Assembly: GCA_946886645.1 (NCBI GenBank)
Contig: CAMPIY010000038.1
Coordinates: 1-10,998, forward strand
Length of the DNA: 10,998 bases
Direction of reading: 5' to 3'
DNA from: an uncultured Sphingomonas sp.
Lineage (GTDB): Bacteria > Pseudomonadota > Alphaproteobacteria > Sphingomonadales > Sphingomonadaceae
Shown here: in pieces, positions 6,561 to 10,998 of the stretch
How positions within the stretch are numbered: position 1 is the first letter of the stretch
How the letters are laid out: the number at the start of each line of letters is the position of its first letter
Translations under genes and position numbers: made by a program
Notes under the pieces: model-generated
Databases searched by the model: none
What the model saw: only the letters and a program-made list of their open reading frames with translations
What the model was told of the DNA's origin: nothing

Positions 6561-6633
6561 CGTCATTGCGAGGAGCGTTAGCGACGCGGCAATCCAGTTG
6601 CGGCTGGATTGCTTCGCTACGCTCGCAATGACG
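6561..6633. repeat. REP-like palindromic element between bamB and der
   Basis: The 73-base element has perfect 12-base terminal inverted repeats, CGTCATTGCGAG (6561-6572) and CTCGCAATGACG (6622-6633). An inner pair, GCAATCCAG (6589-6597) and CTGGATTGC (6604-6612), is closed by a TTGCGG loop. The arms between them also pair (GAGCGTTAGCGA with TCGCTACGCTC, one bulge) apart from a few unpaired bases. Almost the whole element can fold into one hairpin. CATTGCGAG...AATCCAG palindromes of this kind are dispersed in many alphaproteobacterial genomes, by my recollection. It starts one base after the bamB stop and ends 25 bases before der, so it lies within the operon mRNA, where it could stabilise the upstream message or reduce read-through to der. 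Confidence 0.85.
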
Positions 6634-6658
6634 GACGAGTTCGATTAGAGCGCCCGCC

Positions 6659-8014
6659 ATGCCCCTACCCACCGTCGCCATCGTCGGCCGCCCGAACGTC
6701 GGCAAATCGACGCTGTTCAACCGCCTCGTCGGCAAGCGTATCGCGCTGGTCGACGACCGGCCCGGCGTGACCCGCGACCGGCGGGAGGGCGAGGGCCGGC
6801 TATTGGGGCTGGAATTCCGGGTGATGGACACCGCCGGGTTCGAGGACCAGGACCCGGCGAGCCTGCCCGGCCGGATGCGGGCGCAGACCGAGGCGGCGGT
6901 TCATGAGGCGGACGTCGCGCTCTTCCTGATCGATGCGCGCGAGGGGCTAACCCCGCTCGATGAAGAGATAGCGCGCTGGCTGCGTGGTGCGTCAACGCCG
7001 GTGGTCGTCGCGGCGAACAAGGCCGAAGGCAAGGCTGGCGAAGCCGGGCGGCTCGAAGCGTTCGCGCTGGGCCTTGGCGAGCCGTTCGCGCTGTCGGCAG
7101 AGCATGGCGAGGGGCTGGTCGACCTGTTCGAGGCGATTCGGCCGCACGTCGAGCATGAGCATTACGCGACCGAGGCGGAAGAGGAGGAAGAGGGCGAGGG
7201 GCCGCTGAAGCTGGCCATCGTCGGCCGGCCCAACGCCGGCAAGTCTACCCTGGTCAACAAGATGCTTGGTGAGGAGCGGATGATCACCGGCCCCGAGGCC
7301 GGGATTACGCGCGACAGCATCAGCCTGGACTGGGCATGGAACGACAAGCCGGTGCGGCTGGTCGACACCGCGGGCCTTCGGAAACGCGCCAAGGTCGAGG
7401 ACAAGCTGGAAAAGCTGTCGGTGATGGATACGCGCCGCGCGATCGACCACGCCGAGGTGGTCGTCCTGCTGCTCGATGCGACGCGCGGGCTGGAGGTTCA
7501 GGACCTGAAGATCGCAAGCCAGGTGCTGGACGAGGGGCGGGCGCTGGTCATCGCGCTGAACAAGTGGGACGTGGCCGACAATGCCTCGTCGCTGTTCAAC
7601 GGGGTAAAGGCGGCGCTGGACGAAGGGTTGAGCCAGCTGAAGGGCGTGCCGGTGCTGACCGTGTCGGCCAAGACCGGCAAGGGCATCGACCAGCTATTGG
7701 GTGCGGCCTTCGAGGTGCGCGAGAATTGGTCGCGGCGGGTTTCGACCGGGGAACTGAACCGCTGGTTCGAGCGCGCGATCGAGGCCAACCCGCCGCCAGC
7801 GCCAGGGGGCAAGCGGATCAAGCTTCGCTACATCACCCAGGTGAAATCGCGGCCGCCGAGCTTCGTCATCTTCGGAACGCGAGTCGACCAGCTTCCGAAA
7901 AGCTATGAGCGCTACCTGCTCAACTCGATGCGCCGCGACCTGAAATTGGGGCCGGTCCCGTTGCGCCTGACGATGCGCGCGCCGAAAAATCCGTTCGATA
8001 GCAAGACGAAATAA
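6659..8014 (+). CDS. der: Ribosome biogenesis GTPase Der (EngA)
   Basis: Der is an essential double-GTPase that binds the maturing 50S subunit. The 451-residue protein shows both G domains. Domain 1 has the P-loop GRPNVGKS (10-17), GVTRDR (36-41), DTAG (57-60), NKAE (120-123) and SAEHG (146-150). Domain 2 has GRPNAGKS (189-196), GITRDS (215-220), DTAG (236-239), NKWD (301-304) and SAKTG (336-340). A Glu-rich linker (about 168-181) joins them, and a KH-like C-terminal domain (about 355-443) contains KLRYITQVKSRPPSFVIF. In domain 1 the usual NKxD Asp is replaced by Glu; I recall this in alphaproteobacterial Der, so it is probably not a defect. ATG at 6659 has only a weak upstream GAG, and lies 25 bases after the REP-like palindrome. 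Position after bamB is the conserved arrangement. Confidence 0.97.
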   Translation: MPLPTVAIVGRPNVGKSTLFNRLVGKRIALVDDRPGVTRDRREGEGRLLGLEFRVMDTAGFEDQDPASLPGRMRAQTEAAVHEADVALFLIDAREGLTPLDEEIARWLRGASTPVVVAANKAEGKAGEAGRLEAFALGLGEPFALSAEHGEGLVDLFEAIRPHVEHEHYATEAEEEEEGEGPLKLAIVGRPNAGKSTLVNKMLGEERMITGPEAGITRDSISLDWAWNDKPVRLVDTAGLRKRAKVEDKLEKLSVMDTRRAIDHAEVVVLLLDATRGLEVQDLKIASQVLDEGRALVIALNKWDVADNASSLFNGVKAALDEGLSQLKGVPVLTVSAKTGKGIDQLLGAAFEVRENWSRRVSTGELNRWFERAIEANPPPAPGGKRIKLRYITQVKSRPPSFVIFGTRVDQLPKSYERYLLNSMRRDLKLGPVPLRLTMRAPKNPFDSKTK

Positions 8015-8015
8015 C

Positions 8016-8032
8016 GGGTCCTTTACCCTTTT
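8016..8032 (+). terminator. Possible weak terminator after der
   Basis: GGGT (8016-8019), a five-base loop and ACCC (8025-8028) followed by TTTT lie one base after the der stop. The four-bp stem is short, so efficiency is doubtful. If it fails, the hpt gene 77 bases downstream would be transcribed with der. Confidence 0.25.
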
Positions 8033-8091
8033 GGGGTTAGGCGTGGGCATGTGGAATTGCGTGCCGGGTGGCGCGCCGGGAGCGTGGATAA

Positions 8092-8523
8092 GTGGAAGAC
8101 GGCTCGAACATCGTCGACTGGGTGCACTTCGAGAAGAGCCGGGCGGAGCTTGGCCCGGGCTTCATCCGCATCCTCAGTTACTACCGCGAGGACGGCGCCA
8201 AGAGCGTCGCCGCGATCGAGCAGGCGATGCACAGCCAGGACACGGTGGCGCTGGTCATTCCGGCCCATACGCTGAAGGGCGAATCGCGCCAGTTCGGTGC
8301 GGAGCCGCTCGCCACCGTCGCCGAGCTGATCGAGCAGACCGCGCGCATCTGCATCGAGACGCACCGCTTCCCGGACGAGCTGGTCCCCGACGTCGTCAAG
8401 CTTCGCAAATTGTGGAACGAGACGATCCAGCTGTTCGAGGAGGCGACCAATCCGCTGCAAAAGCGGGCCGGAGTCGGCGGCTTCGGGAAGAAGGTCACCA
8501 ACCAGGGGTTCGGCCGGATCTAG
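8092..8523 (+). CDS. Stand-alone histidine phosphotransfer (Hpt) domain protein
   Basis: This encodes a 143-residue cytoplasmic protein with an Hpt signature AHTLKGESRQFGA at 58-70; His59 is the predicted phosphorylation site, with the classic HxxKGxSxxxGA spacing. Hpt proteins carry phosphate between the receiver domain of a hybrid histidine kinase and that of a response regulator. The helix before the motif (SVAAIEQAMHSQD) and the one after (LATVAELIEQTARI) fit the four-helix bundle. A C-terminal tail of about 30 residues, basic and glycine-rich, is outside the domain. The start is a GTG at 8092, preceded by GGGAG nine bases upstream; an in-frame TAA at 8089-8091 excludes any earlier start. 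No kinase or receiver gene is nearby, so partners must be encoded elsewhere. It stands 77 bases after der. Its TAG overlaps the stop of the convergent DUF418 gene. Confidence 0.85.
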   Translation: MEDGSNIVDWVHFEKSRAELGPGFIRILSYYREDGAKSVAAIEQAMHSQDTVALVIPAHTLKGESRQFGAEPLATVAELIEQTARICIETHRFPDELVPDVVKLRKLWNETIQLFEEATNPLQKRAGVGGFGKKVTNQGFGRI

Positions 8524-9770
8524 GCGACCGCCGGGAGCGCCTTCTTCATCGGCTGGAGCTCACCTCGCGACAGGCTGCGCCATAGCCATTCGAACGGTCC
8601 ATAGTGGAAACGGTCGAGCCATGGCTTCGACCAGGCCAGCATGACGACCCACATGACGATCACGACCAGCCACAGCTCGGCCCGGCTTAGCGAGCCGAAC
8701 AGCCCCAGCCCCCAACCGTAGAACAGGCCGGTCATCAGGATCGACGTGCCGAGATAATTGGTGAAGGCGGCACGGCCGGCTGCCGAAATCCGACCCACCA
8801 GCCAGCCGTCCTTGCGGGTGAGCAATATGACCGTTGCCGCAACCGCCGCGATCATGAACGGGCGGACCAGGACGGTGGCGGCGACGGAATAGGCGAATAA
8901 TGCCGGCACGCTGAACTGACTGCGGAAGATCAGCCAGAGAAGCAGCAGATAGAAGGGAATCGCGATGGAGAAGCCGCGAATGGCGGCGCGGCGATATTGC
9001 TCGTCGCTCCACTGGCCGGTCAGATAGCCGGACTTGAGCGCGGCCATGCCGAGCAGCATGTAGCCCAGCGTCTCCGGCCCGAACATCATGGCGAAGATCA
9101 GCGGGTCGAAGGCGTGCTTGGTCAATTGGCTGTGAGCGACGCCCGCCCAGGGTCCAAGGATCAGGCCAAGCTGCTCCTGCAATTCGGCCGCCGTCGGCAC
9201 CCGGGCAAAGGCGGTCATATCGTTCCATTGGCGGATCATGTCCGGCGTTGCGCCCGGCTGACCGATCGCGTCCGCCATTCCCTTCACGCTGACCGCGAGG
9301 CTGGCCATGATGGCGAACTGGAGCAGGATCAGGACCGTCGCCCAGACGATCAATGTCCTGGGCGCCTTGTTGCGGAAGAACCAGGCGACCATCCCGATCA
9401 GGGCGTAGCCGAACAAGATGTCGCCGAACCAGATCAGGTAGAAATGGAGCGCTCCGAACAGCAGCAGCACCAGTTGCCGCCGGAAATGGACCGATGCCGG
9501 GTTGGCCCCCTTGGCCTCGGCCTTCTGGATGACGAGCAGCATCGAGGCGCCGAACAGGAAGGAAAACAGGCCGCGCATCTTGCCGTCGATCAGCACGAAG
9601 TTGAATGCATAGGCGGCAAGGTCGATCGGGGCCTGGCTGCCGTAGGCGGTCGGGTTGAAATAGGCCGCCTGCGGCATGGCGAAGCCGACGATGTTCATCG
9701 CCAATATGCCCATGACGGCGACGCCGCGGACGATGTCGAGAGTCCGAAGCCGCTCCGGCGCCTGTGCCAT
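8520..9770 (-). CDS. DUF418 (YeiB-type) multi-pass membrane protein, downstream copy
   Basis: This encodes a 416-residue inner-membrane protein with about nine or ten hydrophobic helices. The N-terminus has the family start RLRTLDIVRGVAVMGIL (8-24) followed by AMNI. Other marks are IDGKMRGLFSFLFGAS (61-76), FGDILFGYALIGM (115-127), GYMLLGMAALKSGYLTG (246-262), GRAAFTNYLGTS (342-352), and a C-terminal KPWLDRFHYGPFEWLWRSL (392-410) typical of DUF418. The family resembles membrane acyltransferases such as DUF1624 in its LDxxRG opening, but its biochemical role is unknown; a transport role has been proposed for YeiB. The ATG at 9770 is preceded by AGGGGGG nine bases upstream. The same frame stays open upstream to 10388, but that part overlaps the neighbouring paralogue and is not coding. 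It lies 38 bases after that paralogue, so they are probably co-transcribed. It ends in the shared CTAG with the convergent hpt gene. Confidence 0.9.
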   Translation of the reverse strand: MAQAPERLRTLDIVRGVAVMGILAMNIVGFAMPQAAYFNPTAYGSQAPIDLAAYAFNFVLIDGKMRGLFSFLFGASMLLVIQKAEAKGANPASVHFRRQLVLLLFGALHFYLIWFGDILFGYALIGMVAWFFRNKAPRTLIVWATVLILLQFAIMASLAVSVKGMADAIGQPGATPDMIRQWNDMTAFARVPTAAELQEQLGLILGPWAGVAHSQLTKHAFDPLIFAMMFGPETLGYMLLGMAALKSGYLTGQWSDEQYRRAAIRGFSIAIPFYLLLLWLIFRSQFSVPALFAYSVAATVLVRPFMIAAVAATVILLTRKDGWLVGRISAAGRAAFTNYLGTSILMTGLFYGWGLGLFGSLSRAELWLVVIVMWVVMLAWSKPWLDRFHYGPFEWLWRSLSRGELQPMKKALPAVA

Positions 9771-9808
9771 GCCGACAATCCCCCCTGCTAATTCAATGCA
9801 GGGCCTTG

Positions 9809-10998
9809 CTATGCACCAGCGGGGGCCGGCTGTGCAATTCGCGGATGTTTGCGCATCGGTTGAAGCTTGCCGCGCGCCAGGCTGCGCCACGCCCATTCGA
9901 ACGGGCCGTAGTGGAAGCGCTCGAGCCAGGGCTTCGACCAAGCCAGCATCAGCAACCACACGGGCGGGACCAACAGCCACGCCTGGCTGCGCGATACCTC
10001 GGCGTAGAGGCCGCCTGCGAAGCCGTAGAACACCAAGGTTCCGATGATGGTGCAACCCAGATAGTTGGTGAAGGCCGTTCGGCCGACGGCGGCGAGGCGC
10101 TGGGTCAGCATTCCGCCTGGGCTGACAAGCAGGATGGCGAGCGCGGCATAGCCGCAGGCCATCACCGGCCGCAGCAACGGCGAATAGCCGCCGTAGGCTG
10201 TCATTGCGTAAGGCGCGGCGAAGTCGTGGAGCCAGGACCAGGCAGCGAAGCCGGAATAGCCGACGAGACCCGCTCCGATGCCGGCGATGGCGACCTTGCG
10301 GTAGCGGCGCCGATCCCATTCGCCGGTGAGGAAGCCGGACTTGTAGCCGGCCATGCCGAGCAGCATCAGCGACAATGTCTCGATCCATAGCGGGCCCAGG
10401 TCGAAGGGCGTGTCGAGGCCCTCGTTAACCGCCGCGCGGACGTGGGTCGGAATGGTCCGGTGGGCCGCCTTGTCCTCCGCGATCGTCTTTGCATCAGGGA
10501 AAAGGTCCTTGGCCCGCTCCTCATAATCCTTGCGCATCTCCGCGCTCGCGGTTCCGGCCTGGACCTGCTCGTACATGGCGATGCCCTTGGTCGAGAAATA
10601 GGCGCTGGGGCCGGCATAAAAGAGGAAGCCGAAAATCGAGACGGCGAACAGGATACGCGCGCGGAGCTTGAAGAAAAGGAAGGCGACCATTCCGACCGCG
10701 GCATAGTGCGTCAGGATGTCGCCCCACCACAGCAGCAGGAAGTGAAGGAAGCCAAAGCCCATCAGCACGATCATCCGCGCATAATGGGTCCGCCAGGCCG
10801 ATCGCCCGGCGGCAATCGCACGGTCGACGATCAGCATCATCGACGCGCCGAACATGATCGAGAAGAGGCTGCGCAGCTTGCCGTCGACCAGGATGAAGTT
10901 GGCGAGCCACAGAAGCTTGTCGGACAAATGGTCGAAGCCGAAGGCGGGCGGGTAGAAATAGGCGATCTGGATCATCGCCATCGCCACCACGTTCACCG
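9809..10998 (-). CDS. DUF418 (YeiB-type) multi-pass membrane protein, upstream copy, partial at window edge
   Basis: This is a paralogue of the next gene, cut off by the right end of the window. About 396 residues are visible. The first in-frame codons (GTG, then NVVAMAMIQIAYF) align with residues 25-38 of the downstream copy, so roughly 24 N-terminal residues, including the LDxxRG opening, lie outside. Shared blocks include VDGKLRSLFSIMFGAS, WWGDILTHYAAVGM, LLGMAGYKSGFLTGEW, GRTAFTNYLG and WLERFHYGPFEWAWRSLA. A hydrophilic stretch in the middle (from STKGIAMYEQ to HVRAAVNEGLDTPF, about 60 residues, charged) is longer and different from that of the other copy and probably forms an extramembrane loop. 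It ends with a Pro/Ala tail at TAG 9811-9809. Function is unknown, as for the family. Confidence 0.9.
   Translation of the reverse strand, partial: VNVVAMAMIQIAYFYPPAFGFDHLSDKLLWLANFILVDGKLRSLFSIMFGASMMLIVDRAIAAGRSAWRTHYARMIVLMGFGFLHFLLLWWGDILTHYAAVGMVAFLFFKLRARILFAVSIFGFLFYAGPSAYFSTKGIAMYEQVQAGTASAEMRKDYEERAKDLFPDAKTIAEDKAAHRTIPTHVRAAVNEGLDTPFDLGPLWIETLSLMLLGMAGYKSGFLTGEWDRRRYRKVAIAGIGAGLVGYSGFAAWSWLHDFAAPYAMTAYGGYSPLLRPVMACGYAALAILLVSPGGMLTQRLAAVGRTAFTNYLGCTIIGTLVFYGFAGGLYAEVSRSQAWLLVPPVWLLMLAWSKPWLERFHYGPFEWAWRSLARGKLQPMRKHPRIAQPAPAGA

Noticed and set aside
8031..8585. Plus-strand 184-residue frame overlapping hpt
   Set aside because: Shadow of the hpt gene, which carries an intact phosphotransfer motif; the alternative frame is Arg/Gly-rich without structure.
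8520..10388. A single 622-residue minus-strand open frame
   Set aside because: The part above 9770 overlaps the upstream DUF418 gene in another frame and has low-complexity Arg-rich content; the family N-terminus begins exactly at the ATG at 9770 with a ribosome binding site.
1..10998. tRNA, rRNA, CRISPR, insertion sequence, toxin-antitoxin or defence genes
   Set aside because: Looked for TTCGAATC-type T-loops, direct repeats with spacers, transposase or integrase motifs and small paired genes; none found.

Overview
The window looks like an ordinary stretch of a GC-rich alphaproteobacterial chromosome, most likely from the Sphingomonadales (Sphingomonas-type). This rests on the sphingomonad-like N-terminus and core of PanB, the conserved yfgM-bamB-der cluster, small proteins of a kind I associate with sphingomonads, and a dispersed palindromic repeat of a type common in that order. 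I see no rRNA, tRNA, CRISPR array, transposase, integrase or defence system.

Left part (1-3151): a drug-efflux-type MFS transporter (minus strand) is preceded by strong overlapping palindromes that look like a repressor operator. Next comes a small, very hydrophilic protein (plus) with a good match to the alphaproteobacterial general-stress (EcfG) promoter. Then follow a secreted 133-residue protein (minus), a four-helix membrane protein (plus), and a secreted protein rich in Thr-Pro-Ala with a lysine-rich tail (minus). These alternate in orientation, and each convergent pair is separated by a stem-loop that can serve as a terminator for both sides.

Middle part (3152-8014): a 367-base intergenic stretch holds two clear inverted repeats, one of them a 40-base hairpin just upstream of the panB ribosome binding site. 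After it come panB (pantothenate and coenzyme A synthesis), a YfgM-type membrane-anchored TPR protein, bamB (outer-membrane protein assembly lipoprotein) and der (ribosome-assembly GTPase). yfgM-bamB-der is an arrangement known from other proteobacteria; here a 73-base REP-like palindrome sits between bamB and der.

Right part (8015-10998): a stand-alone histidine phosphotransfer (Hpt) protein on the plus strand ends in a CTAG whose two strands supply the stop codons of both it and the convergent neighbour. That neighbour is the second of two tandem paralogous DUF418 (YeiB-type) multi-pass membrane proteins on the minus strand; the upstream copy runs off the right edge.

No convincing new multi-gene system is visible. 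The items most worth following up are the structured panB leader, the EcfG-like promoter of the small hydrophilic gene, the MFS operator without an adjacent regulator, and the DUF418 tandem pair facing the orphan Hpt gene.
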